DNA of 64,000 bases from GCA-2794515 sp034436155 (GTDB lineage Bacteria; Chloroflexota; Anaerolineae; Aggregatilineales; Phototrophicaceae), in NCBI GenBank assembly GCA_034436155.1, contig DAOTVP010000041.1, forward strand, positions 1 through 64,000, read 5' to 3'. Of the stretch, positions 1 to 7,314 are shown one piece after another (the stretch's first letter is position 1; each line of letters starts with the position of its first letter). Under the pieces are notes generated by a model, which did not search any database, was not told the origin of the DNA, and worked only from the letters and a program-made list of their open reading frames with translations. The position numbers and the translations under genes were made by a program.

Positions 1-74
1 TTTGTTCGCAAAACGTTATCATTTTCTAAATCGGACGATTATCATTATTGGATGACCTTATGGTTTATCATTGA

Positions 75-269
75 TTACAACTTAGAGGTCTCATCACTTA
101 CTATGTGACCACTATCGGGGCGTGCAAGTATCCTTTTTAACTCATTAAAAGTGTCTATTGAAGCGAGTATTTGGATTTCGTTTAATTGTATTTCTTTCAA
201 TAAGGTGAGAGGCGTTCCACCCCATATAAATGCAGATACTATCAAGTTAGTATCTATCACGATTCGCAT
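75..269 (-). CDS. PIN-domain toxin, truncated
   Basis: The 64-residue product begins like a PIN ribonuclease of the VapC/COG1569 type, with the first metal-binding Asp in the DTN motif (D6) and the WGGTP segment seen in this family. PIN toxins cleave RNA and are usually about 135-145 residues with three or four acidic residues. Here the frame stops after the first third, and the remaining 74 bases to the window edge show no recognisable PIN continuation in any minus-strand frame. The start overlaps the antitoxin-like gene at 257-538 by a few bases, as in toxin-antitoxin operons. It is probably a remnant; a frameshift completed beyond the window edge is possible. Confidence 0.6.
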   Translation of the reverse strand: MRIVIDTNLIVSAFIWGGTPLTLLKEIQLNEIQILASIDTFNELKRILARPDSGHIVSDETSKL

Positions 270-517
270 CGCTCATCCTTTTTGCCATAAGTCTCTTCAT
301 AGTACGCTTCTATCTCTGCATCAATTTCTTCTTGAGTCATGCGTGGCTCGATGGATTGGATTTCTTCTAATATGGCAAATAATTCTTGTGCCGCATGTTG
401 TCTTTTACGCACAATCTCAGCTTCAATCAGCGCAGTGAGTTGGTCATTTTCTAATAAACCTAAGTGACGGGCTTGTTCGGCAAGGTCATCAGGTAATGTT
501 AAGGTAATTTGTGTCAT
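257..517 (-). CDS. antitoxin-like protein paired with PIN gene
   Basis: This small acidic protein opens with a short beta-strand (QITLTLPDDL) typical of ribbon-helix-helix or VapB-like antitoxins, followed by helices and a Glu-rich tail that would contact a toxin. The start at ATG 517 (MTQITLT) is preferred over upstream ATGs at 520 and 538, because the N-terminal strand then sits at the terminus. It overlaps the PIN gene downstream. It resembles the 63-residue protein at 1065-1256 only in layout and start motif, so the two are at most distant paralogues. Role inferred from gene pairing. Confidence 0.6.
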   Translation of the reverse strand: MTQITLTLPDDLAEQARHLGLLENDQLTALIEAEIVRKRQHAAQELFAILEEIQSIEPRMTQEEIDAEIEAYYEETYGKKDERCES

Positions 518-552
518 CATTTCTCCAGATTTCAGCACTACTTGATTTTCGT

Positions 553-643
553 ATTATACCCCTAATCGCCCGCATCATCATAACCCAACAAGCCCGTATA
601 CACGCCAGGGGCAGAATCAGGGATGGGGATTGCGCCCACGATT
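553..643 (-). pseudogene. duplicated C-terminal scrap of the GNAT gene
   Basis: These 91 bases match 1281-1371 without gaps. By eye 83 positions agree. On the minus strand they encode the same last residues as the acetyltransferase at 1290-1778 (a GAIPIPDSAPGVY-like run ending in GD and the stop) plus a few bases after the stop. No start or N-terminal part is present. The similarity ends at the stop codon of the PIN pseudogene, which marks a recombination junction. It is a relic of a tandem duplication or insertion event. Confidence 0.85.
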
Positions 644-1058
644 ATTTAATTATCGCTAAAAATTCGGATGCGGTGACGATGCGAATCCCCTAATACGCTT
701 TGAGGATGAGCAAATCGTTCTCGCCTGTGATGATATAATCGGCTTGCCCACCAACCGCACAGGCAATAACTCTATCATCTTTCATATCGCGCACAACAGT
801 TTGGGGTAATTCAATGGGTTCAATGACCCGTGTATAACTCAGGTATAAATTGACAATATCATCAGGTGTTTTTTGAAGTTGGTTTAGAAATTACTGGAAT
901 TTATCTCGTGTGATGACATCTTTTAACTCTTCAATTAATGGCTCACTACTCATGGTTTGGATGAAGTGTTGTTGAGCCATTTGAAGAATTGTTTTGGGTG
1001 TTCCGCCCCATAACATGCCAGAAATGATGAGATTGGTATCTAAAACGACATCAATCAT
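642..1058 (-). pseudogene. PIN-domain toxin with two nonsense codons
   Basis: Read through, this 139-codon frame is a full-length PIN protein. It has the DTN motif near the start (D7), the WGGTP segment, EELK near residue 44, and the late motif GQADYIITGENDLL that carries the C-terminal acidic residues. Two in-frame stops interrupt it, TAA at 891-893 (codon 56) and TAG at 690-692 (codon 123), and no indels are needed. Both could come from Gln codons by C-to-T changes. The start lies 6 bases after the antitoxin-like gene at 1065-1256. The DTN and WGGTP region resembles the truncated PIN gene at 75-269, so the two are paralogues. Confidence 0.85.
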
Positions 1059-1064
1059 GATGAT

Positions 1065-1256
1065 TTATTCTTCGGCTCGTTTTTCTGCGCGATAGGCTTT
1101 TACCTCTGCATCCACAAATGCCATAATGCGATTATCTAATTCTTGCCGCAAAACCGCTAAAATAGTATCTGGATTGAGCATATCAAAATCTTGGGCATCG
1201 CGCACATAATCGGCGGGTAATTTAAGCGTTATTTCGATGGTGTCCATATCACTCAC
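1065..1256 (-). CDS. antitoxin-like protein, partner of broken PIN gene
   Basis: The 63-residue protein has an N-terminal strand (TIEITLKLPADYV) as in VapB-type antitoxins and an acidic and basic helical tail. It is intact although its putative PIN partner immediately downstream (642-1058) carries two stop codons, so it may persist as an orphan antitoxin. It follows the GNAT gene by 33 bases on the same strand. Function is inferred from position and size only. Confidence 0.6.
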   Translation of the reverse strand: MSDMDTIEITLKLPADYVRDAQDFDMLNPDTILAVLRQELDNRIMAFVDAEVKAYRAEKRAEE

Positions 1257-1289
1257 ATCCTTAAAACTATATCACTTCTAATTATACCC

Positions 1290-1778
1290 CTAATCGCCCT
1301 CATCGTCATAACCCAATAAGCCCGCATACACACCAGGTGCAGAATCGGGGATGGGGATTGCGCCCACAATTTTGGTGTAAAAATCAGTCGGACCCGCGCC
1401 ACCGATGATGGCATAACCATAACCACGCGCCCACATATCATGTAAACATGCCAGCAATAACGCTGTGCCTGTGCCTTTTCCGCGACCCGCCTCACCGACC
1501 CCTGTCGGACCGAAAAATCCGAGTCGGGTGGTATCGTAACAGGCAAATCCGAGCAGTTCACCGTCTTTGACCGCCAAGAAAATGCCGACAGGCACATGCG
1601 CGAAGGCGACATCGGCTTCGTTGACCCAATCTTCGCCGAAATGCGATTTTATCCACGCCAAGACGAGGTGCTTTTCGGGTGCCATCCCGCGCCGAATGGT
1701 GATGCCGTGTTCGGCTTGTTTGGCGAGGTGCGGTTCAAGTGGTGGCAGGGTATACAGTTTGACGAGCATATCGGGCAT
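1290..1778 (-). CDS. GNAT-family N-acetyltransferase
   Basis: This 162-residue protein has the GNAT layout. A core strand near residues 68-85 (the FLAVKDGELLGFACY segment) is followed by an acetyl-CoA pyrophosphate-binding turn near residues 95-103 (VGEAGRGKGTGTALL, matching R/Q-x-x-G-x-G/A). GNAT enzymes move an acetyl group from acetyl-CoA to an amine; the substrate is not predictable here. GNAT proteins also occur as toxins of TacT type, but no ribbon-helix-helix TacA-like partner is evident. The gene lies 3 bases after the DUF2283 gene. A decayed copy of its last 80 or so bases is at 553-643. Confidence 0.8.
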   Translation of the reverse strand: MPDMLVKLYTLPPLEPHLAKQAEHGITIRRGMAPEKHLVLAWIKSHFGEDWVNEADVAFAHVPVGIFLAVKDGELLGFACYDTTRLGFFGPTGVGEAGRGKGTGTALLLACLHDMWARGYGYAIIGGAGPTDFYTKIVGAIPIPDSAPGVYAGLLGYDDEGD

Positions 1779-1781
1779 AAT

Positions 1782-1991
1782 TTACACCTTTGCGATTTGG
1801 GTGATGTTATATTCTAATCCGAGTGGGTTATCTACGCGCTCAGATGCAGATAAAATTTCGATGCCAACAATATTGCCATCGCTATCATAATCTAAAATAA
1901 CCCCTGCATGATTCTCATCGCTTTCCGCAATGGGCGAATTGTTGAATATAATTCTTAGGGTATCGGTTTGGGTGTCGTATGTTACCTTCAT
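1782..1991 (-). CDS. DUF2283 family small protein
   Basis: The 69-residue protein matches the DUF2283 pattern: an opening VTYDTQTDTLRI strand, then a central DYDSDGNIVGIEIL segment. These proteins are commonly encoded next to a DUF4258 protein and behave as putative antitoxin-like partners, but their biochemistry is not established. The start overlaps the end of the DUF4258 frame by 4 bases (ATGA), indicating translational coupling. The GNAT gene follows 3 bases downstream. Confidence 0.8.
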   Translation of the reverse strand: MKVTYDTQTDTLRIIFNNSPIAESDENHAGVILDYDSDGNIVGIEILSASERVDNPLGLEYNITQIAKV

Positions 1992-2252
1992 GGCTCATCC
2001 TTCCAATATTTTTCAATTTGGCTTGTGCGATAAACCGTAATAACCAATAATGGGTCTGCTGGTTCAACAATTACACGCACCAAATATAGTTTACTCGCTA
2101 TTTCGATTTTTGATTGATAAATTTGGCGTTCACCATAAGCAGATATGATTTGTTGTGGTGATTGCAAGATGGCTTCAATCAATTCTATTGTGATATTTAT
2201 TACGCCTTTCGGCTTCTTCTTTGGCGTGTTCCGATAAAATAAAAGATGGCAT
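1988..2252 (-). pseudogene. DUF4258 protein, probably frameshifted
   Basis: Two frames together make one DUF4258 protein. The first, from ATG 2252, reads MPSFILSEHAKEEAERR, the conserved N-terminus with the HAxxEAxRR motif, then runs to a stop. The second resumes near 2203 as INITIELIEAILQSPQQ and continues to the end at 1988 with the characteristic VITVYRTSQIEKYW strand. A one-base difference near 2200-2206 separates them. The ATG overlaps the tag stop (TAATG), supporting that start. Unless frameshifting is programmed, translation could only restart at TTG 2182 and would lack the first third. DUF4258/DUF2283 pairs are RelE-like putative toxin and partner modules. Confidence 0.65.
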
Positions 2253-2815
2253 TATGTGTTCCGCTTAAAACAATCCAACGTGTGGTCGTTCACCATGCCA
2301 CAGGCTTGCATCATGGCGTAGCAGATGGTCGCCCCCACAAATCGAAAACCTCGTTTTTTCAAATCCTTACTCATCGCACGCGATTCATCGGTCTCGGCGG
2401 GGATTTCGGATAGGCTACGCCAGTGGTTGATGATGGTTTTACCGCCCACAAATCCCCAAATGTAGCTATCAAAACTGCCGAATTCGGCTTGTATTTTCAG
2501 AAAGGCTTGCGCGTTGCCGATTGTGCTGATAATTTTGGCGCGGTTGCGGATGATGCCCGTGTTCGTCATCAACGCCTCGATTTTGGCATCATCATACGTG
2601 GCAACGATAGCGGGGTCGAAATGGTCAAATGCTTGGCGATATGTCTCGCGCCGTTTGAGGATGGTTATCCAACTCAGACCTGCCTGTGCGCCTTCGAGCG
2701 TGATGCGCTCGAACCATTGCTTGTCATCATGAATGGGTATGCCCCATTCGTTATCGTGATACGCCACGTACAACGGGTCATCGCCACACCACGCACAACG
2801 GATGATGGATTCCAT
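2252..2815 (-). CDS. tag: DNA-3-methyladenine glycosylase I
   Basis: The 187-residue protein is a full-length Tag, the base-excision enzyme that removes 3-methyladenine from alkylated DNA. It has the N-terminal RCAWC and YHDNEWGIP motifs, and the zinc-site residues expected from E. coli Tag fall at C7, H20, H178 and C182 (GMVNDHTLDC near the C-terminus). A helix-hairpin-helix type core lies between. The stop overlaps the start of the downstream DUF4258 frame. It is the second DNA glycosylase in a row on this strand, with the TIR-UDG fusion upstream across 176 bases of hairpin repeats. Confidence 0.93.
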   Translation of the reverse strand: MESIIRCAWCGDDPLYVAYHDNEWGIPIHDDKQWFERITLEGAQAGLSWITILKRRETYRQAFDHFDPAIVATYDDAKIEALMTNTGIIRNRAKIISTIGNAQAFLKIQAEFGSFDSYIWGFVGGKTIINHWRSLSEIPAETDESRAMSKDLKKRGFRFVGATICYAMMQACGMVNDHTLDCFKRNT

Positions 2816-2842
2816 AGATATATGCTCCTAAATTGATATTTT

Positions 2843-2985
2843 AGGACGCGCCGAAGCGCGTCCGTACAGCCGTGAAATTTTTGATACGTAGGGGCGAGGC
2901 ACGCCTCGTCCCCTACAGGCACAATATTTATGATATGTAGGGGCGGATTAGCGTAGCGTATATCCGCCCTAATCTACAATATATC
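2843..2985. repeat. three intergenic palindromes of the dispersed family
   Basis: Three imperfect hairpins lie in series between tag and the TIR-UDG gene. The first is GGACGCG-CGCGTCC at 2843-2862. The second is a GTAGGGG to CCCCTAC palindrome at 2888-2916. The third is the GGGCGGATTAGCG / CGTATATCCGCCC unit at about 2939-2971. Related units occur in at least eleven other intergenic gaps of this window. They could also act as terminators or mRNA-end stabilisers for the minus-strand genes. Confidence 0.85.
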
Positions 2986-2991
2986 ATCACC

Positions 2992-4092
2992 TTAAATAAA
3001 CACCTTCAACCGTTGGAAATCTTTTTCGAGTGTTGCCCGTTGCGTTGGGTTATATAACACCACCGCAGGATGATACAGGGGCATGATGAACACTTTGCCA
3101 TAGGGTAGGGTGGTCTGTAAGAGTTGCCCGTGAAGTTGGCTGATTTTTTTGCCTTTTTCGGGCATATCATATTTTTTTAGCACATATTCCATGCCTACTC
3201 CGCCCAACGGCACAATCACACGCGGTTGGATGATGTTCAGAATTTCATCCACAAACGGCGCGTAGTATGCCACATCTTGCGGGGTGGGTTTGTTGTCTAC
3301 CGGACGGTCTAAAATGGCGTTGGTCACGAATACATCTTCACGGCGCAAATTGATGGTGTTCAACATGGTTGCCAACACATCCCCTGACGGTCCGATGAAT
3401 GGTCTGCCTTGTTCGGCTTCGGCTTTGCCCAACGCCTCACCGATGAACACGATATTGGCATCGGGATTGCCATCACCCAAGACGGGCAAATAATTATTTT
3501 GGGTGCGATAGGCATACAACGGCGAATCGGTCGCGCCGATGAGCTTAAAGCGCAATTCTTTGAGCGCATTTTTCTTCTGGCGGATAATTTCGGCGTTGGC
3601 GGGTGATTTGCTGTAGCCTTCGGCTTCGGTGATGGCTTGGCGCAACACACCGACCAACCCCGCCACATCATTTTTGAAATGGGCATGACGAATTTCGATG
3701 GCGTTTTGATAGGCGAGGGCTTGTATATCCTCTGGCAAGTTTTGGGGCTTGGGCATTTTTGCCCCGCGCACCAAAATGGGGATAATCCGTTTATTTTGAC
3801 GAATCGCCGTGCGGATTTCGTGCCGCACCATGTCATTGGGGTTATCCAAACGGCGTGCGCCTGTCGCATCGGTCGAGGATTCCCAAACCGTGCCGATCAT
3901 CACCAACACCACCGAACACTCAGCGAGTGCTTTATCCACCGCATCCTTAAAATTGACCCCTGTGCCAACATCTTCGACATCTAAAAACAGATCATCTTCG
4001 CTAAAATGCCCGTTACACAAATGGTCATGTAACCGACCTGTTTCGCCTTCGCTATCATCTCTGCGGTAACTGATAAAAATGCGTACACTCAT
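2992..4092 (-). CDS. TIR domain fused to family-4-like uracil-DNA glycosylase
   Basis: The 366-residue protein has two domains. Residues 1-155 are a bacterial TIR_2 domain: RIFISYRRDD at the start, a NDMVRHEI segment with a likely catalytic Glu (E92), then RIIPILVRG. Residues 175-366 are a UDG-superfamily domain closest to family 4: GEALGKAEAEQGRPFIGPSG (218-237) with E219, TNAILDRP (257-264), a P..VIVPLG strand and the YHPAVVLYNP motif with H341. The four iron-sulfur cysteines of family 4 are all absent: ATDS stands for CxxC at 187-190, D262 for the Cys of VKCRP, and Y277 for the fourth. TIR domains often cleave NAD+ in phage defence and UDGs excise uracil. The combined role is unknown. It starts 10 bases after the glycosyltransferase upstream, with a GAGG Shine-Dalgarno. 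Confidence 0.85.
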   Translation of the reverse strand: MSVRIFISYRRDDSEGETGRLHDHLCNGHFSEDDLFLDVEDVGTGVNFKDAVDKALAECSVVLVMIGTVWESSTDATGARRLDNPNDMVRHEIRTAIRQNKRIIPILVRGAKMPKPQNLPEDIQALAYQNAIEIRHAHFKNDVAGLVGVLRQAITEAEGYSKSPANAEIIRQKKNALKELRFKLIGATDSPLYAYRTQNNYLPVLGDGNPDANIVFIGEALGKAEAEQGRPFIGPSGDVLATMLNTINLRREDVFVTNAILDRPVDNKPTPQDVAYYAPFVDEILNIIQPRVIVPLGGVGMEYVLKKYDMPEKGKKISQLHGQLLQTTLPYGKVFIMPLYHPAVVLYNPTQRATLEKDFQRLKVFI

Positions 4093-4101
4093 ATCATCGC
4101 C

Positions 4102-6315
4102 TCACTTTGGGGGTGGATTTAAGTTACATTCAGGATTTTGGGCGAGGTCGCAATCTGGAAACCACGCATCTGTCCCCTTGATATTCAATTCTATCACTTG
4201 TCGGTCTGGGAAACGCGCCAAAATACTCTGGTAGATAAAATCGCTACTCGGTTCATAATTCCATGCCACAACGATGTCGCTATCTAAATACGGGCTGGTG
4301 AGCGCCATCAGACTGCCATAGGCACGCCAGCTAATATCGCCCCGTTGCCCGTTGGCGATGACCAAAATCGGACTGTCATCGGTGGCGCGGGCGCGGATTT
4401 CTTCTGCCATATATGGACTCACGTTATTAAACCGATACAAGGCATTAATGCGCGGGATGCTGTATAAATACATGCTCCCCAACAACAACACGATAATGAG
4501 CGCGTATCCGCCACTGGTGACGGCGAATTGTGCCATTTCGCGGGAAGATGCGAATATCCATCCGATTAATTCACGGGCGTAGTGGATGATGCCATAAAAA
4601 CCCAACCCACCGATGAGGGCGAAGGCGGGCAATGCTTCGGCATAATAACGGGTGCTATAGCGTTGCGAACCGACCCAATACGCCATATGCCAACCGATGA
4701 GCGAGACGCATATCGCCAATAGCAACCACGTCCATAGCGACCACTCAAATCGAAGCATCCAATCTTGATGTTGTTTGTCGGATGTAACCAGCAGGTAACT
4801 GGCGATTAGCCCGAATACGAAGCCTAAAACGATGCCATACGTCCGAAATTCTTCGCGTCCAGACCAATTCATCAAGCCCCAACCGAGAATCGGCGCGATA
4901 ACCGCCGCGATGATCCACCCCCACGAGATAAATCGCGCCCGTTGTGGGGGGGTATCGTTGTAGGTGAGGATGAATATCACCAGTGGGATGAGGATGAGCG
5001 CCAATAATCCTAGCACCCACGCCCAGACGGTGGCTTCATCGTTGTTATACCACCCCGCGTTGTGATACAGAGGGACGAGCAACCAAAACATGGCGATGAG
5101 CAACCACATTCGCATCCACCACGCCCGAAATCCGATGAATAAGCCGATGGGCAAGATGAAAAAACTGAGTCCGAATATCGGAAAGTAGGCGCTACTCTCT
5201 TGGAGATGTTTTTGGATGTCGGGATGCGCTAAATCGGCAATTTCGATGCCTTCGGTCAAAAATCGTGATGGATTATCAGGATTGCGCGGACGTTGTATCG
5301 CCCAGCCGAATAAGTCACCCGCCGTCAGCGACAAGTCGTAACGGGCATGGCGCACGCCTTTGGTGATGGTATGCCCACTGCGCCCGTAGCCTTCGCCGAA
5401 TCCGAGTCGGTCATAACTCCAAATGCGTAAATATAAATTTTCGCCCGCGTTACCTGTGGCGGTGAAATTAAATATCGGCGTGGCACGACTAAACGCCAAC
5501 GCCAACACGCCGATGCAAGCATAAGGGATAATCAGTTTGGCGGTGTGGCTCATCGCCCATAACTGCCGAAAATGGGGCATTCCCCATACTTTTCGGTCTC
5601 TATCCAGCCAGTTATCCAACGAGAGCAACACGCGCCAGCCATCTATCAACCCCGCACGCACCGTTTTGATGCCCGCCCATAAGATGAATGGCAGACTGAC
5701 CGCCACGGCGGTGAGCGGGCGGTTTATCACCAACAAGCCCAACGCCAAGCCTGCCATTATCCCCCAATGCACGGGATGACGGCGTTTTTCTATCCAGATG
5801 AAGCTATACCAAAACAGTAAAAATAAGAAAATGGCGGGTGTATGCGACATCATCGTGCCAGAGAGCAATAACGCCATTGGCGAAAAACCCATGAGTGCCG
5901 ATGCGAATAACCCCACCTCTGAATTGAACAACACCCGCCCGATTTTATACACCAGCCCAACCGATAACATGGCAGAGAAGGCGTTGATTATCCAAATCGC
6001 GCCCATGTTGATGCCGATAGACATCAGCGCGGGGTAGCCGAGCGGATATTTGCCAAACTTATGGTTGGTTTTGCTATCGGTGATGACAAACGGTTGCCAA
6101 TAGGCGAGGGTGGGTTCTGGTGTTTTGATGACGAGGTCGCCACGGGCGAATAACCGCGCCTGAAACAGATACGCGACTTCATCTTCCAGATGGGGGAGGT
6201 GTTCAAACACGCGGTCGCTCACCAGCCATGTGCTGATAAAACTGGTGAGCATGAGCGCCACCACCAGCCATTGGTGAACAGTGAATTTTGAAGATATAAG
6301 ACCAGATTTTTGCAT
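4102..6315 (-). CDS. GT-C membrane glycosyltransferase (GT39/ArnT-like)
   Basis: This is a 737-residue polytopic membrane protein. After a first membrane helix (about 16-32) it has the acidic HLEDEVAY motif (E44-D45-E46) in the first extracytoplasmic loop. This is typical of the PMT/ArnT GT-C superfamily, which transfers sugars from polyprenyl-phosphate donors on the outer face of the membrane. About ten further hydrophobic helices follow up to about residue 610, then a soluble C-terminal part. Acceptor and sugar cannot be inferred. It lies directly upstream of the TIR-UDG gene, so the two are probably co-transcribed, though a functional link is not obvious. Confidence 0.75.
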   Translation of the reverse strand: MQKSGLISSKFTVHQWLVVALMLTSFISTWLVSDRVFEHLPHLEDEVAYLFQARLFARGDLVIKTPEPTLAYWQPFVITDSKTNHKFGKYPLGYPALMSIGINMGAIWIINAFSAMLSVGLVYKIGRVLFNSEVGLFASALMGFSPMALLLSGTMMSHTPAIFLFLLFWYSFIWIEKRRHPVHWGIMAGLALGLLVINRPLTAVAVSLPFILWAGIKTVRAGLIDGWRVLLSLDNWLDRDRKVWGMPHFRQLWAMSHTAKLIIPYACIGVLALAFSRATPIFNFTATGNAGENLYLRIWSYDRLGFGEGYGRSGHTITKGVRHARYDLSLTAGDLFGWAIQRPRNPDNPSRFLTEGIEIADLAHPDIQKHLQESSAYFPIFGLSFFILPIGLFIGFRAWWMRMWLLIAMFWLLVPLYHNAGWYNNDEATVWAWVLGLLALILIPLVIFILTYNDTPPQRARFISWGWIIAAVIAPILGWGLMNWSGREEFRTYGIVLGFVFGLIASYLLVTSDKQHQDWMLRFEWSLWTWLLLAICVSLIGWHMAYWVGSQRYSTRYYAEALPAFALIGGLGFYGIIHYARELIGWIFASSREMAQFAVTSGGYALIIVLLLGSMYLYSIPRINALYRFNNVSPYMAEEIRARATDDSPILVIANGQRGDISWRAYGSLMALTSPYLDSDIVVAWNYEPSSDFIYQSILARFPDRQVIELNIKGTDAWFPDCDLAQNPECNLNPPPK

Positions 6316-6422
6316 GGTATTCTCGATAAATTCGCAGTATAATAAACAATTGTCTATTTTAACACAGGATGTACATATCCATAGGTCTATAACTCGGTCT
6401 TAATTAATTTGACCGATTGATT

Positions 6423-6428
6423 TATAAT
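6423..6428 (+). promoter_or_regulatory. candidate -10 box for rplI
   Basis: TATAAT stands 78 bases before the rplI start, in an AT-rich 190-base gap between divergent genes. The matching -35 position, about 6400-6405, reads TTAATT, which is weak. The gap otherwise holds nothing recognisable. Confidence 0.35.
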
Positions 6429-6506
6429 CGCAAAACTTTCGTCCATTTGTAATAATCGTGAACACCTCTCCCCATGCGGGGCTTTGAGATATAAAGGAAT
6501 TTGGTT

Positions 6507-7091
6507 ATGAAGGTTATTCTTCTGAAATATGTGTATAAACATGGCGTTGAAGGCGAAGTGATTGATGTTGCCGATGGTTTCGCCCGCAATTACCTCATCC
6601 CGCGTGGGTTAGCTGTGCAAGCCACCGAAGGGGAACTGAAACGTGCCGCCAAATTGCGCGAACAAGCCGCCGCCAAACGCGCCGCGTTGGATAATCAACT
6701 GAATGAATTGGCGCGTCAGATCGATGGTGTCGAACTCATTTTTGGTCGTCGTGCCGCCCCCACAGGCAAATTGTTCGGTTCTGTCACCACCCAAGAAATC
6801 GCCGATGCGTTGCTCGAAAAGACGGGTGTGGATATTAACCGCCGTCGTATTAGCCAGCAACAAATTCGTGAAATTGGCACGCATGAAGTCCCCGTGCGTT
6901 TGGGTAATGAAATCTCGCCCATCCTCAAAGTGACGGTGGTGCGTGAAGATGAACTGGCAGACTTCCTCAAAAAACGTGAAGTCGCCAAAAACAAGGCTGA
7001 AGCGGTTGAGGAAGTGGTCGTCACCGAAACCTCCGAAGCGACACCTGTTGCCGAAGTGGTCGAAACCACCGAAGAAGCTGTGACGGAATAA
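6507..7091 (+). CDS. rplI: 50S ribosomal protein L9
   Basis: bL9 binds 23S rRNA and stabilises the L1 stalk base. The N-terminal domain signature is clear (VIDVADGFARNYLIPRGLA, residues about 18-36), then the long linker helix and the C-terminal domain to about residue 155. ATG 6507 is chosen over TTG 6501 because AAAGGAA lies 7 bases upstream. The protein is 194 residues, about 45 more than usual. The extra C-terminal tail is Val/Glu/Thr-rich and acidic and looks disordered. It is followed by dispersed hairpin repeats. Confidence 0.95.
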   Translation: MKVILLKYVYKHGVEGEVIDVADGFARNYLIPRGLAVQATEGELKRAAKLREQAAAKRAALDNQLNELARQIDGVELIFGRRAAPTGKLFGSVTTQEIADALLEKTGVDINRRRISQQQIREIGTHEVPVRLGNEISPILKVTVVREDELADFLKKREVAKNKAEAVEEVVVTETSEATPVAEVVETTEEAVTE

Positions 7092-7129
7092 GATAAATCG
7101 GCTTGAATAAAGCCATATTTCATAAAAAG

Positions 7130-7250
7130 TAGGGACGATATACGCGCTCCGCGCTAATCGTCCCGTACAGACCCGATATTTTTTAATTTTTAGATAAATT
7201 TTGGGACATGTACGGGCAGATTAGAGGCTTTAGCCTCGTATATCCGCCCT
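7130..7250. repeat. dispersed palindromic repeats, two units
   Basis: The first unit (about 7131-7168) is GGGACGAT ... ATCGTCCC with ATACGCGC / GCGCTAAT inside. The second (about 7202-7250) pairs GGGCAGATTAGAGGCTT with AGCCTCGTATATCCGCCC. They share phrases with the units near 8640, 38220, 41745 and 49330. No coding potential is seen in this gap. Confidence 0.8.
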
Positions 7251-7314
7251 CAACGATGTGAACACAATATATCACACCCACCACGCGCTTGACCCCTAAT
7301 GTTTGAGGATAGTT

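Noticed and set aside
642..1058. Stop codon recoding (TAA/TAG as Gln) to explain the open PIN frame
   Set aside because: Other genes in the window end normally at TAA and TAG, for example tag, rimO and pheT, so decay is simpler.
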